In this document: positions 21,640-34,041 of the stretch, one piece after another
How the letters are laid out: the number at the start of each line of letters is the position of its first letter
Position numbering within the stretch: the stretch's first letter is position 1
Assembly (NCBI GenBank): GCA_027972325.1
Contig: JAPMOS010000111.1
Span: 1-64,000 of the forward strand
Source: Paratrimastix pyriformis
Lineage: Eukaryota > Preaxostyla > Paratrimastigidae
Reading direction: 5' to 3'
Length of the DNA: 64,000 bases
The notes under the pieces: model-generated
What the model saw: only the letters and a program-made list of their open reading frames with translations
Database searches by the model: none
Told to the model about the DNA's origin: nothing
Translations under genes and position numbers: made by a program

Positions 21640-24600
21640 CGGCAGTCTGCATGCCGTCGAGGTGGAAACCATTATCTCTCTTACAAATTTTTGTTGCCCC
21701 TACTTCAGGTTCTCCGACCTGGATGGTCCATCGAAACCAGAGTCCTTTTTTTGTGGACGCTGGTCATTTTCCCGTCGGTTTACCTGACCCGTCCTATTAT
21801 CATGAAGACCACTACAGGGGTGGTCTTCCAAATAACACAGCCTCTTTGGTTGCTCCCTGGTTTGATCAATCTGATGGCGCGTCCGCAACCCAAACGACGA
21901 GTGAGTCTTCAGTTGCGGTGGGATAGGACGGTGGAGAGGGAAACTGAGGAGAATGATGATGAGCCGGTCCGCAAACAGTCCATCGCGAAATTTGTCTTGA
22001 CAATGATGTGTCTTCTTTGGGCGACTCTCAGCAAGGAGACGAAGACGCACCCCAACAGGATGGGGAGGGTGGAGTTTCTCCTTCATCGCGCCAAGAATCG
22101 CAGAGGCTGCACATGTTTCTCCAGGCATTTCCCCCCAAATCACATCATCGCCTGAATTTTGATAGTCCTTCCGCAAATTGGGGGATCGGCGTCTCCTGCT
22201 CCCGGCGGCCCCCACATGCGTTACTCCATTTGAAAGGGCTGATAGCGATCTGGGACTGTGGTGCTATCCGCCCGATGAACAGGCTGCCAGGGACGGGTAC
22301 CGACATGCCCTCAGCAGCGCCCACCGCCAGCCAGCGCCCCCAGGGGCTCCCTCGGACCCTGCGGCGCTCGCAACAACCCCCACCACCGCAGACTCGGCAG
22401 CAGCAGCAGCAGCAGCAGCAGCAGCCCCCACCGCTGCAGGCCCAGCCGTCCCTCAGCCCCCGTCCCCTCAGGCCGCAGCCTCAACAGCAGCAGCCCAGAC
22501 GGCAAGCTTATTACCGTTCAATCCCCCGGAAGTCCCTCAGGATCCCAACCCGCTCCGACTGCTCTTCTTGGGGGACGCCCCTTCATCCAGGGTCCTGGAG
22601 ACTTGCGCCGATTGGCGCGTGGATCTGCTTGTGGTCCGTCAGTCGGTCTCGTGTTCACGCAGCCTCGTGTGTCCGAGTGCCACCGTTCTTGGCCCAACAA
22701 CCCCCTCACTCATGACCCCACCCTCCTGCTGCTCTCCCCGCCAGGCTGCCCACCACGGGTCGACCACTCCTCTGTACAACACCGCGGAGCAGATGGCCAG
22801 GGTCTGTGCGGACAACTACGTGATTGCCGGCTGGCCGAAGAAGAGCCCGCTCGACCACCTCGTCGGTCTGCCCACCAACATCCACGACACACCACGCTCC
22901 GTCACCTTCCCGTCCACCGTCCAGGCTTCATCGGGCGCATCCCCCAGCCCGATGCGGAGACGAACCTGTTCTACCGGAAGGAGAGGGCCAACGTGGTCAT
23001 CTGCGGTTTCCCTTCCAAGGTCCGACATCGTCAGAGAGAACATGCTGTGCATTTGCGAGGGCGCAGGCGACAAGTTCAAGAAGAAAGATTCATCGCGCCT
23101 TCGCGCCATGCGTTACACTCCGTCATTCGGTGTGTCCTTTCATCGCCACCCCACCCGCAGAAACTCGATCTTCGGGCGGCACTTCGGCTCTGCTATGGCG
23201 CCCTGGCAGCCGCCCAAGGCAAACCGGTAGACCTGTACGTGACAAAGGCGGCCCTCTATGCCAAAGAAGCGACTGTGACGCCCCCCGGTAACTCGCCCCC
23301 ACCGCAGTTCAAGGTTGGCCGGAGGGGCGGGCGCTTTGCCCTCGACCTTGTGCCCTCGGCTGTGGTCCCCATGAGGGACTTCGCGGCCTACCTGGGGTCC
23401 CGCCTGGTCGAGGACTCACTGGTGGCCAGGCGCAGTCTCGACCGGCTGCTGAACGGTGAACACGTCCTGCCGGACTGCCTGCCTCCGCCCCTCTCGAAAA
23501 CAGCGAAGGCCGCCACTTTGTGTTCCGTCGGGTCCGTTCGTTGGTCGTTGTCTTAACATCCGTTCCATTCCTCTGCAGGCCGGACCTGCACTTCGAGAGC
23601 CGACGCGTTCATGCGTGGCGTCAGCCACTCTCTGGGCACCCCAGGAAATGCTCATACAAGGGATGCCGCAAGTTGACGAAGAGCCCTCCCCACTGTTTGT
23701 CCCATCGCCTCCCCGATCTGGTCTGCTACGGGGCCACCGATTTGCAATGGTCCGTTTCGTTTGCCCCGTTTGGGGGGGGGGAGCACTCATTATTGTCGTT
23801 TGCAGTGTGCGGGGCCCAGGCTCTCCTCCGGCAGCCTTTCAGTCCTCTGGCGAGGGCGATTTCGCTCTCGAAACGCTCATGCGCGTCAACCAACATCGGA
23901 TCGCGTTCCTCTCGGCTGGCACGAAGAAGCGATGCGGTCACTGCCACGCCTCGGCTGGCCGGTATCAGTGCCCCCAATGCGGCCACCTCTGCGAGGAGTG
24001 CTGCTATACCCAGCATTGCTTCTACCAGCAGAGCGAGCTGAAATCTCTGCCTGGCATCGCCATGGTCTGGAACGAGTTTTCCTTGTCATTGCCCAGCCTC
24101 GCGCCATTAGGAGGACGCTCCCGCTGCCGCCCGTTCGGTTTCCGTGGTTGAAGACACGCGGTCCGTCGGCTTTCCATCGCTTCGCCCATCGCGTTGCTTT
24201 TTTTCCACACTTTCCACAGCCCGCCGTCCGATGCTGCTACAGCTGCGCCATCACAGCCTGCTCCAATCCAACAACTCCAGCCACAGTCACAGCCCCAGCC
24301 CCAGCCACAGCCACAGCCACAGCCGCAGCCGCAGCCGCAGCCGCAGCCACCACAGCAGTCGCAGCAACAGCCGCCACAGCAGCAACAGCTGTCCGAGTCT
24401 GTTGTGGGCCTTCTTCAGGCCAACATTCCCGGCCATCCAGGTCTGGTCTTGTGGTGCGTGCGTGTGGGATGTTTGTTGGTTTTGTTGGAATTCCCCAAGC
24501 CGAAGCTCATCTCGTTGCTGGTGGTGTGTCTCTGCAGGCCACATCCTCGCCGTGCCCCTGCCTGCCAAGATGCTGGTGGACTTTCTCTCGATGCCGAGTG

Positions 24601-26279
24601 TGACCCTCGACCCGCATGTCCTGAAGGAGCTCCTCCAGACGGTGGCCCTTCTTTGCGAACACAAGGAGAGCCCCGCCTTTGCTGAGATTCTGGGGCATCC
24701 CGGGCTGGCCAGCTCGCTGGCTGGCCTGCTCCAACAGTTCGACTCCAACCCCGAGTTGGCCGAACCCGTCCTTCAGGCCATTGCAAACTTGTCACACGAT
24801 GACGATTTCCGTCGCAAATTCGGCCAGTGCGACGGTGTGGCCGAGGGGCTGGTGCATTTGCTGGGCCTCGCCGCCCCGCCCCTGAAGCAGCTCCTCCGAG
24901 CCATCGGCAATTTGGCCAAAGGGCGTGCGGTGACCCAGGCCGCCCTGTGCCGTGCCGGTGTGGGGGCCCCGCTGATGCGCCTGCTCCGCCGCCCCGAACT
25001 TCCGCCTGATCTTTCCAGACTGGTCATCTACAGTATCCGCGCCCTGTGCGAGCGCCAAGAGATCCAGACCGCCCTCGGCCAAGAGGAGGTTAACGTGCTG
25101 GTGGGCATGCTCGCCCTCGACCTGGATCCTGCCGCTACCGGATACCTCCTCTGGATCATCAGCACCCTGGCCCCAATCAAGCCGGAATCCTTCGCTGGTG
25201 GGGCCGACCCGCTGGCGGGCCTGTTCCGTCGTTTGAACCTCGACGACCCGGTTTTGGCCGATTCGATCCTTCAGGCCATTGCCTACTTGTCGCATGATGA
25301 CGGTTTCCGTCGCAGATTCGGCCAGTGCGACGGTGTGGCCGCGCGACTGGTGGAAATGTTGGGTCTCCCCGCCCCGCCCCTGAAGCAGCTCCTCCGGGCC
25401 ATCGGCAATTTGGCAGACGGGTGCCCCGAGAACCAGGCCGCCCTGTGCCGTGCCGGTGTGGGGGCCCCGCTGGTGGGCCTGCTTCGCCGCCCCGAACTTC
25501 CGCCTGATCTTCCCGGGTTGGTCATTGACAGTATCCGCACTCTGTGCGAGCGCCAAGAGATCCAGGCCTCCCTCGGCCAAGAGGAGGTGACTGGGCTGTT
25601 GGATATGCTCGCCCTCGACATGGACCCTGCCGCAACCAAAGACCTCCTCTTTGTCATTGGCACCCTGGCCCCAATCAAGCCGGGTTTCTACGCTGATGTG
25701 GCCGACCCACTGGGGGGCCTGTTCCTCCGATTGGCAGTCGACGACCCGGACCCCGAGTTGGCCGATTGGATCCTGCGGACCATCATCAGCCTGTCACGCG
25801 ATGACGGTTTTCGAGGCAAATTCGGCCAGTGCGGCGGTGTGGCCGAGCGGCTGGTGCAGTTGCTGGGGCTCCCCGCCCCTCCCTCGAAGCAGCTCCTCTG
25901 GGCCATCGGCACTTTGGCCAACGAGTGCCCGGGGAACCAGGCCGCCTTGTGCCGTGCCGGTGTCGGCGCCCCGCTCATGCGCCTGCTCCACCGCCCGGAA
26001 CTTCACGCGGAACTTGCCGAGCCGGTCCTCTTCAGTATCGCCAATCTGTGCGAGTGCCCAGAGTTCCAGGGCTCCTTTGGCCAGGGCGAGGTGGACGCCT
26101 TGGTGGGGATGCTCAGACCAGGCCTGGATCCTGCCCCGGTCGAGTACCTCCTTGCGATCCTCGGCACCCTGGCCCCAATCAGGCCGGGTTTCTTCGCGGC
26201 TACAGCGGGCGGTCTTCGCGCCCTGGTTGACCAGGTGCGAGAGCTGCTTTCAATCCTCGAAGCGACCCGGACGAAGTAA
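21640..26279 (+). CDS. ARM-repeat protein with Cys-rich zinc-binding segment
   Basis: Multi-exon plus-strand gene. Early exons are tentative (21730-21925 PSYYHEDHYRGGLPNNTASL; 22005-22165 SLGDSQQGDEDAPQQDGEGG). Clearer blocks follow: 22178-22630 (poly-Ala, then FNPPEVPQDPNPLRLLFLGD), 22745-22912 (MARVCADNYVIAGWPKKSP), 22930-23020 (ETNLFYRKERANVVICGFPS), 23020-23135 (RENMLCICEGAGDKFKKKDS) and 23160-23470 (RLCYGALAAAQGKPVDLYVT). A Cys-rich unit lies at 23880-24085 (CGHCHASAGRYQCPQCGHLC then EECCYTQHC) and a poly-Gln/Pro stretch at 24250-24420. The last exon (from about 24540) encodes three tandem units of about 167 residues, each beginning near SHDDxFRRxFGQCDGVA. They look like ARM/HEAT helices with conserved PPLKQLLRAIGNLA and ALCRAGVGAPL blocks. 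The stop is at 26277. Such proteins are usually binding scaffolds; a precise role is not evident. The 5' exons could belong to a separate gene. Confidence 0.65.
22633..22672 (-). mobile_element. Possible LINE 3'-terminal fossil in intron
   Basis: GTCAGTCGGTCTCGTGTTCACGCAGCCTCGTG is similar, in reverse complement, to the 3' end of the LINE copies at 49.7 and 53.8 kb (CTGCATTAACACGAGACTGACTGACTG). It lies just after the DWRVDLL exon of the ARM-repeat gene, at the start of the following intron. Confidence 0.5.
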
Positions 26280-26793
26280 GCCATCTTGCGCTCTCCACCC
26301 GCTCCCTTTCTCTTCCTTCAACAACACGGACTCTCCCGCCATGTGCGACGGGGGCGAATGGAAGGCAGGACATGCCGGCAACGAGAACGAGGTCCGAAGA
26401 AGGTGAGCCACCAATCGATACCAGAGAACTGGGGGGGGGGGCGGGACCGAAAGAGGCCCACATTCTCGCCAGGAGTCGCGCGTTCCACGTTGCAATGGGC
26501 CCTCCTCGTCTTGGACCGGACATTCCATTACGCTCCCATGCGAGTCTTTCTCCTCTCCGCCTGCGATCCTCAGGGACAGGCCCCCCCCTCCGTCCCGATG
26601 TCAAGCCGCCATTGACCGGGCCGGTGTGCGTTGGATGAGCCACGGCGGAGCGGGACGGAGGGACGGAGGGAGGAAGGGAGGGGAGTGAAATGCCCAAAAA
26701 AAAACAAAAAACGGTCGCTCCCCTCCCTCCCTCCCCTCCACACCCACACCCACCCACACCCACACCACATCCACGCACATCCACATCGAGGCT
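26280..26793. other. Intergenic, convergent gene ends
   Basis: It separates the plus-strand ARM-repeat gene and the minus-strand coiled-coil gene, which converge here. It contains an ACCCACACCC-rich tract at 26735-26785. I see no gene. Confidence 0.5.
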
Positions 26794-27659
26794 TTACAAC
26801 CCGAGCCCGCCATAGGCCGGGATGTCCGGCCCCTGCTCGCTCTCGCCCACCACATCCTCCCCCGGGGGACCACCCGTCCAGTCCGTCACCCGGGTCGGGG
26901 GAAGAGGGCTGTTGGGATTCAGGGGCGCGCCCAATTCCGCGGCAAGGTCGTCCAGAGTGGCAGGGGCGTCTGCCGCCAGTCCGTCCGCCTCCCCGCTCTC
27001 GGGCAAAGCAGCCGCGCTTGCAGTCGGGAGCGGCGCGGCGGGAAGGCGGAGTTGAGGCAACGGGTCGCGGGCCGGCTTGGCAAACAGGGCGGGGGCCAAC
27101 GGGACGGCGGGGACCAGTGGGACCGGGGCCAGCGGGACCGAGGCAAACGGGACGAAGGTCAGCGGGGCGGGGGCTGGGCTCCGTTCGCCCGCCAGGGGGA
27201 GCGTCCCTTCCTTCAGGCCAAGCTCCATCATGACCGTGAGCTCGCCCGTGTGAGGCTGCTCCGCGATCTGCCTCAGCACCAGGGCGAACTCATCGTGGGC
27301 CGCCTTCAGGACCGCCTTCATGGCCGCCTCGTGGTCATGGCGTGCCTGCCGCAGCTGCTGCTGGACATCCGCCTGATGGGCATGTCGTGCCTGCTCGGCC
27401 TGGGCGCGGGCATCCGCCAATGACGCCTGATGGGCGGCCCGCTCGGCCTGCAGGGCCTGGTGGGCCTCGGCAAGGCGGGCCGCTGACTCGGCCTGGGAGG
27501 CTGCGAGGGCGGCCTCGGCCCTGTCGGCACGGGCGGTGGTGGCCTCGAGGTGCTGCTGGGTATCCAGATAGCTGGCCTGGAGGGTGGCCAGGGCGTGTTG
27601 TGTGTGTGTGTGTGTGGGGGATGGAGGAAAGTCGTGGGCATGGGCATGGGCATCATGAG

Positions 27660-27750
<91 letters not shown>

Positions 27751-29400
27751 GGAGCATGGGCATCATGAGCATGGGCATGGGCACGGGCATGCGGGGCGCG
27801 TGGGGTGCGTGTGGGCCTCGGCAAGACGGGCCGCTGCGGCGCGTGACTCGGCCTGGGAGGCTGCGAGGGCGGCCTGGGTGGCTGCGAGGGCGGCCTGGGT
27901 GGCTGCGAGGGCGGCCTCGGCATTGGCGGCACGGGCGGTGGTGGCCTGCTGTGTATCCAGATAGCTGGCCTGGAGGGTGGCCAGGGCGTGTTATGTGTGT
28001 GTGGGGGGATTGGAGGAAAGTCGTGGGGTGGGCATGGGCATGGGCATGTGGGGCACGGGGGTGCGTCTGTGGGGGTGCGTCTGTGGGTACGTGTGGGGTG
28101 GGCACAAAGGGTGTGTGTGTGTGTGGGGGGCTGAGGGACCTTCGGGGCCTGCACCTCGCCCGGCATCAGGTAAGGCGCCGCCATGCCAGCGGCCATCTGT
28201 ACAGCCAGAGGGGAGCGGTGGCCTCGGGGTGGCCTCGGCATCGGGGGAACCCGGGCGTGGAGGGCCGGCAGGGTCGGCATTGGGCCGGGCATGAACGGGA
28301 CCAATGCAGGAGCTCGGGGAGCGGGGGCGGGGGCGGGGGCGGGGCGGGGGCGGGGGCGGGGCGGGGGCGGGGGCGGGGGCGGGGCGGGGCGGGGCGGGGG
28401 CGTGGGCGTGGGCGGGGCGGGGGCGGGGACGGGGACGGGGACGGTAGCGGTGGCGGTGGCGGAGGTGGTGACGGTGGCGGTGGCGGTGGCGGTGGGAGGC
28501 GGGGGCAGCATCGAAGGAACGGGGCCGCGATATGGGGCGTCAAGGTCGGCCTAACCCCGGGGGTCAGGAATATGTCCGTATTTAAAAAGATTATTAACTG
28601 TGTGCGTGCGTCATACAGAGGGGAAGAGTGTCGAAGAGACAGCATAAATGTCACTGTACCCGTGGGCGAAGGAAGCCCCCTGTGGAGGAGGCTCGTGCCG
28701 TAATGCGGAGGGACCCTCACCAGGGAGCAGCAGTGGTGCAGTGGTGCAGTGCGCAGACCTCAGCTTGTTCGCGAGGACGCTTGGCGGGCCGATCTTCATC
28801 GGTCTCGGCTGCCCGAGTCGGCGGGTTTTTCCGAAGATAATCGAGATACCACTCGGGCGGACTACAAAAAAACAAATAGTTAGAAGAAAAGAAGAGGGTC
28901 AATGCAATGGCAAAAATGGAATAGTCTGATCCGGACAAGTGCCGTTTGTCGTCCCCTTTCCTATAGGCGATCCAATTCGACAAGGCGTGAGCGACTTGAG
29001 AAACAAACCTGAGCTTTTTTTGATCTTCGCAATAGGTAATCCATTGGTCGCATGTTTTGGGGACTAACTTGTCACCCAGTGGGCGGGTGTTCTACAAAAC
29101 AGGTGGTACTCGGCAGAGTGAGAACCCAGCCGACAGACGTTCAGATATCTAATGAAATCATCCAACATTTCCGAGGGCATAATGCCCTCAACAAGAGGCC
29201 GAACAAGACCAGCTGATGTGAAATGCAATCGAGGAAAAATAAAGTTCGAACCGAGACCTGTCATATCAGGCGCAAACAACCAGAATCCTGGATACTTCTC
29301 CCGAACGCGTTCATCACATTTTCGGATGATGTACTTCCCGAAATCCAAACGAGCATTCCACTTTCTTGGAGGTGGTTCCCCTTCCATCGACGAATGAGAT
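26794..29400 (-). CDS. Proline-rich, coiled-coil protein of unknown family
   Basis: Minus-strand exons. About 29395-29160 encodes RKWNARLDFGKYIIRKCDER to MPSEMLDDFIRYLN, then a 49-base GT-AG intron. 29095-28938 encodes NTRPLGDKLVPKTCDQWITY to AYRKGDDKRH, then an intron of about 85 bases. 28865-28760 encodes PPEWYLDYLRKNPPTRAAET and DRPAKRPREQAE. 28555-28145 is a Thr/Ala- and very Pro-rich exon ending FMPGPMPTLPALHARVPP to MPGEVQAPK. 27985-27825 and 27595-26794 are two related coiled-coil exons that both begin ALATLQASYLDTQQ. The second runs through AEQARHAHQADVQQQLRQAR to a C-terminal stop at 26796 (GPDIPAYGGLGL). The 5' start lies above 29.4 kb and was not found. The Pro-rich plus coil layout would suit an actin or adaptor protein, but no diagnostic domain is visible. 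The DNA around the first exons is richer in AT than the rest. Confidence 0.65.
27636..27795. repeat. (GGGCAT)n array in intron
   Basis: About 23 GGGCAT hexamers between the two homologous coiled-coil exons. Shorter relatives (GGGCATGGGCATG) at 28030-28050 lie in the preceding intron. Confidence 0.93.
28318..28500. repeat. (GGGGGC)n / (GGTGGC)n within Pro-rich exon
   Basis: GGGGCGGGGGC and GGTGGCGGTGGC arrays that, on the minus strand, encode the Pro- and Thr/Ala-rich part of the coiled-coil protein. Confidence 0.8.
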
Positions 29401-30690
29401 CAGGCACGTCGCACCAACCCGCCGCAAAATGCGGATGCCGGCACCACAAGCCGGCACGCGATTCGGGGGCTGTTTTGACACGCGCAACCCCCGCAAGACT
29501 CCTCGGAGTATCAGAATATGACGAGCAATCGGGGGGCACTCTCGTCCCGGGAGGGCTGTGTGCGGCCCAGCACGATCTTTGCGATTGGGGGAGACGATGC
29601 TCGACGAAGAGGCAAAAAATCAAAAAATCGTCCGCGTACTTTTTTTACAAAGTGAGTCAAGTTCCAAAGTATGTTGTGAAAACACGCCGATCGAGACCCA
29701 AAAAAAAGTTATTCAACGCGCAAGGCGACCCTGTATAGAAGAGAGGTGTCCGTAAAAGCGAAACCTGTGGCGCGCCAGGTGACCAGGGCCATACACAAGA
29801 CCTTTGGTGTTGTCGCAAACGCCATCAAATTGGTGGGCCGATCGTTTCCGTGGATGGCTGGAGGTGATGGGTCCCATGATGTGGGTGACTCTGCTCGGGA
29901 ACGAAAACAGCAAACAAAAATTCGTCCGCGTACTTTTTTTTGTTTGGTCCCAGTGATGAAGTGAATGCGCGCAGAATCGACCCAGGGAGTCTTGATTCGA
30001 AGTTATTCGAGTTTTGGCGGGGTGAAAAAAAATTGTGCTCGGAATCGCCCCAAAATGGTAGTGCCGCAAGAAAATCATCGCAGAGACCCGAAAATATCGA
30101 AATAACCACCCCATTCGCGGGTTCTCAGGCGTGGATCAGGTAACAGAAGTTGAAAGGGACGGTTCGTCTCTCGCTTTGGGTACAAGCGACTGTTTTTGGC
30201 TCGAAAAAACGTGCAATGAGAGACTGTTGTGCGGTCTTCTCCTCTCAATGAATGGCCGAAAGGCTTTTTCACGCAATTATGTCATAGAATGTCATCAATC
30301 CGAATGAGATGGTCGCCGTGAGGTCAATGCACGGAAGATGTTCACAACCTTTTTGGAAAACTCCAGAAAAACATTCCGAATGATAATATTCCAGCTTTTT
30401 ATGATGTTTGTGTGCTCTCTCACCAATCATCCTTCGGTCCGTGTCGCGGGAAAACCCCTGGATTCTTGAACTCGCATGATTCTCTCCTCCACAATGGATC
30501 CCCTTGTTGACATTTTTCGCTGAAATCAGACCTCCCTATCAAATCCTTTCAATGGGTGAGGAAGGGGGAGAAACGTTGGGGGAGTGGAAGGATTGCGAAA
30601 CTCAGAATCACCACAAGTGCTATGATTTGATTCTCAGAATTTAAACTGTAGCCTCCGCAGTATCAAAGGACCCCACCATTAGAGCGTCAT
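29400..30690. other. AT-richer intergenic DNA with a direct repeat
   Basis: No convincing gene. CGTCCGCGTACTTTTTTT occurs at about 29628 and 29923, each followed about 60 bases later by AAGTTATTC, so a segment of about 100 bases is duplicated. The composition is clearly more AT-rich than flanking DNA. Confidence 0.5.
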
Positions 30691-30869
30691 GAAAAATGCC
30701 CGGAGCTGACGCGACGTGTCAGGAAGACGAGAGCGAATCAAAAGCACCTGGGGGGATTTCAGACAATGCAGGAAGATGGCTCTTCTGTGCGGGTCAGCCT
30801 GCTCTCGACTATTCAAACACAATCAATTTTTGGCGTAGGAAGAGGTATCACGTCCTCAAAATCCAGCAG

Positions 30870-33037
30870 ACGGCTTCTCCCGGTTGCCTGTCGAACTCAT
30901 TCCACTCTTGGTGGAGACCTCCGACTGCCCTACGGTCACATATGTTCAACTGCTCAGCCTCTCATGTACACTTCGTGCGGCTATTCGTGGAACTGCCCGC
31001 ACACTCTCGTTTGACGACGATGTGGTCTTATATGATCAGTCACCCATGCCTGACCCGTCCCTGGAGGCGTTGACGGCATTGCTTGCTCCCTGCAAGTCTC
31101 TCACCGAGTTCTCTCTGGGCAGTTGGTCCATCCCGCTGTTCGCCTACGGCACCGAGGCTGCCTGTACCGCCTGGGCAGAGGAGGCTGTGCCCCGGTCGCT
31201 GGCGGTGCTGCGCATCCATGCGAGCATGAAGGCCTTGCTCCCTGCTCTGCTGGATGGCGGGTACCTCTCGGGCTTGGCGGAGCTGACCATCGCGAGCTCC
31301 ACCTCTGCCGATGCCATTGCCGATGAGGCCCGAGGCGCCCTGCTGCCCCTCCTGGTTGCCGGCTGCCCGCACCTTCGCTCGCTCCAGTTCCCCGGCTCGG
31401 CCAGCCTCGACCTGGCTGCACTCGTTCCCCTGGCGAAGACCCTCGAGCATCTCAGCCTCTCCAAAGTCACCCTCCCCGCCAGCTCGGACCTGCTGAGGCA
31501 CTGCGGCGACAGGCTGAAGCGGCTCAGTCTGACCCGAACCGACGCCCTCACCCTCCGCACGCTGACCCAGCGCTGCCGCCTGAGCCACCTGACCATCGAG
31601 GATTCCAGCAGTGAGGACCTGTTCCAGGGATCCTCAGAGCATTTGCACTGTTTGGAGTCCCTCGACGCGCCCCTGTGCTCCGATGCCCTCAGCCGGCTCC
31701 TGGCCGCCAACCAGGCCACCCTGCGGTCCCTGGGGTTCCTCTGCTGGCACGCCAGCAACCCGGTGGAGTTGCTCCCGCCCGCACTGGTCGACCGGCTGGA
31801 GCACCTCGAGATCCGCAACTCGATGTACCTCTTCTCGCACCCCCTGCACATCGCCAGCAGCCACCTCCGCCGGCTGCGGCTCGGCTCGCTGGTCCTGCCC
31901 TCCTTCGCCGGGGTGTCCCTGGCCTGCCCGGCCCTGGAGGAGCTCTCCTTGCCGGGCCACCGGTACCTTGCCCACCCGTACTCGCTGACCCTGCACTGCC
32001 CGCGGCTGCGACGGCTGCAGTGCTGCGAGTCGCTGTTCCCCGAGGTCATCTACCCGACCCTGCTCCCCTGGATGGAGGACCTGATCGGGCAGTTGCAGGC
32101 CGGCTCGCCCCTCCTCTGCCAGCTGGGCACCGTGTGGATCTCCCGGCCAGCCGTCCTGGCGGGCCTCCTGAGCCTGGGCTCCCTCGCCCGCCTCGGCACG
32201 ACCTTGGTCCTCCTCGACCAGGATGCAGCCGCGGGCTCCTTCCCCGACGACCCCCTCGTCCTGCAGCTGCCCCCCTCGCTGCGGCGCCTGACCGCCCACG
32301 TCATGACCCAGAACGGCCGGAGGCTGCCTGGGGAGGTGCGGCTGATCGGCCCGCGACTCCGCTCCCTCAGCCTGAATGTGCACCGGGGTGACGACGACAA
32401 CTCGGGCTCCTCGGGCTCGGGCCAGCCCAAACCCACCGGCCCTCCGCCGCCCCTGCCCGAGCTGCGGCTGGCCCTGCACTGCCCCGCCCTCGCGGGCCTC
32501 CGGTACACCGGCTCAGCGGCCTGCCCCTCGCTCAGTGGCCCCGAGGAGGGGACGCCCCCGCTGCCCCTGCAGACCCTCCAGCTCGCCCAGATCCCGGGCC
32601 TCCGCTCGGGTTTGATGACGCAGCTCGCCCCGCATGGCGCCCAACTGCAGCACCTCACCACCTTCATCCCGCTTGCCGGGGCCGGGGCATGGGCAGACCT
32701 GGCCGCCTTCCTGGCGGGGCTGCCCCGGCTGACCGAGCTTGCCCTCAGCATCACGCCCCACGAGTGGCCCGAGGTCGCCCTGACCCTGGCCTGCCCCCAC
32801 CTCCAGCAGTTGACGCTGCACTTGCGTTCTCCCGATGGCCGGACCAGGCTGTGTGCGGTGACGCTGGACTGCCCGCAGCTCGTCGACTGTCGTCTGCATC
32901 CCTGCCTCTACCTGCGCCGCTTCGCACTGGTCCGGCCGGCCCCACGGCTGATCCACCTGCACCTCTCGCAGGCCAACAAGTGGTGTCGGCAGGTTGTTCC
33001 GCGGTTCCCGGGGGTCTGTGTCGAATTGGGGGGATGA
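30870..33037 (+). CDS. F-box / leucine-rich repeat protein
   Basis: One long exon, about 720 residues, entered by a CAG acceptor near 30869; an upstream exon with the start codon probably lies at 30690-30830. The N-terminus is F-box-like (SRLPVELIPLLVETSD then LSCTLRAAIRGTARTLSFDD). A series of degenerate leucine-rich repeats follows, such as LKRLSLTRTDALTLRTLTQR, LEHLEIRNSMYLFSHPLHIA, LRRLRLGSLVLPSFAG and LQQLTLHLRSPDGRTRL. F-box/LRR proteins normally present substrates to SCF ubiquitin ligases; that is family knowledge. The stop is at 33035. It is related in style to the two minus-strand F-box/LRR genes at 39-52 kb. A broken copy of its 5' part lies at 20.5-21.0 kb. Confidence 0.8.
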
Positions 33038-33039
33038 CC

Positions 33040-33814
33040 AGATGCTTGGCATCTGTCTGTGGTCGGCGATCTGTCTTTGTTGAGAACGACCTCCCTGTTT
33101 AGCCCCCACCCCCTCTCCTCCTCCTCCTCCTCCTCCTCCTCCTCCTCCTCCTCTCCCCCCCCCCTCCCCCCTCCCCTCCCCCTCTTCCCTCCCCTCCCCC
33201 TCCCCAAATGTCCGTTCATTCCTCAAGAAAGCCTGTATTTGATGTTCTCGCCAAATGCGAAGAGTATGAAGTGGGGGTGAGGGAGGGGTGAGGGAGGGGT
33301 GAGGGAGGGTGAGGAGGGGTGAGGGGTCCCATGGGCACGAGGGCGAGGCCTGCATGCCGCCGTCTTCGGATCGGAGTCGACATCCCTGACTGGACCTCTC
33401 TCCCAGCCCCGGGAGGGGAGAGCCACCAACGACCACCATCCCCACCTGCTCGATGGCGGCGCTGGAGCGGGCTGATGAGAAGAGCGGGCTGATGAGAAGA
33501 GCGGGCTGATGAGAAGAGCGGGGGGGTCAGGGCAGGGGCAGGGGCAGCAGAGAAACAACGACGATCCGACAGAATGACCTGATGGACGGCATTCAGCGAA
33601 GAGCCTTCAAGACCTGGTCAAGTGGGCCATGGACGAGACGGTCTGCCGCACCGTCCACTGCCAACGAGCCAGTTCACCATGCCAATCAATGAATTCTGTT
33701 GTTTGTCAGCAGCGTACGTGGGAGCCATATTAGGCGCTGTCGCATTGCCAAAGCTTGTGCGCTTTTCTCACACAGAGGGAGCGGCTCTTTGGGCACAAAG
33801 ACTCGGAGCCTGCG
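33040..33814. repeat. (CTC)n tract and intergenic DNA
   Basis: A CTC/CCT array at 33116-33205, GGGTGAGGGAG repeats at 33270-33325 and three GCGGGCTGATGAGAAGA units at 33465-33520. A possible minus-strand exon (REHQIQAFLRNERTFGEGE, 33265-33195) is too short to judge. Confidence 0.6.
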
Positions 33815-34041
33815 CTAAGGGGACGAAGAGAAAAATGGGGAAACACGCCCCCTCTCCGGAATAGGGAGGGAGCATGCCAGCCCTGTGAGGGCTGTATCAC
33901 AGTGGAGAAAAAGCGGTGGCTTCAAATGGTGCCTGCAGAGAGCCCCGGCCGGCCTTAAGGGGCGGGCGGCCACACCCAAAAATTATGGGAGCCGCCTCGC
34001 AAAAATTACGGGAAACAGAAAAAATTTCTGAAAAAATGTGA

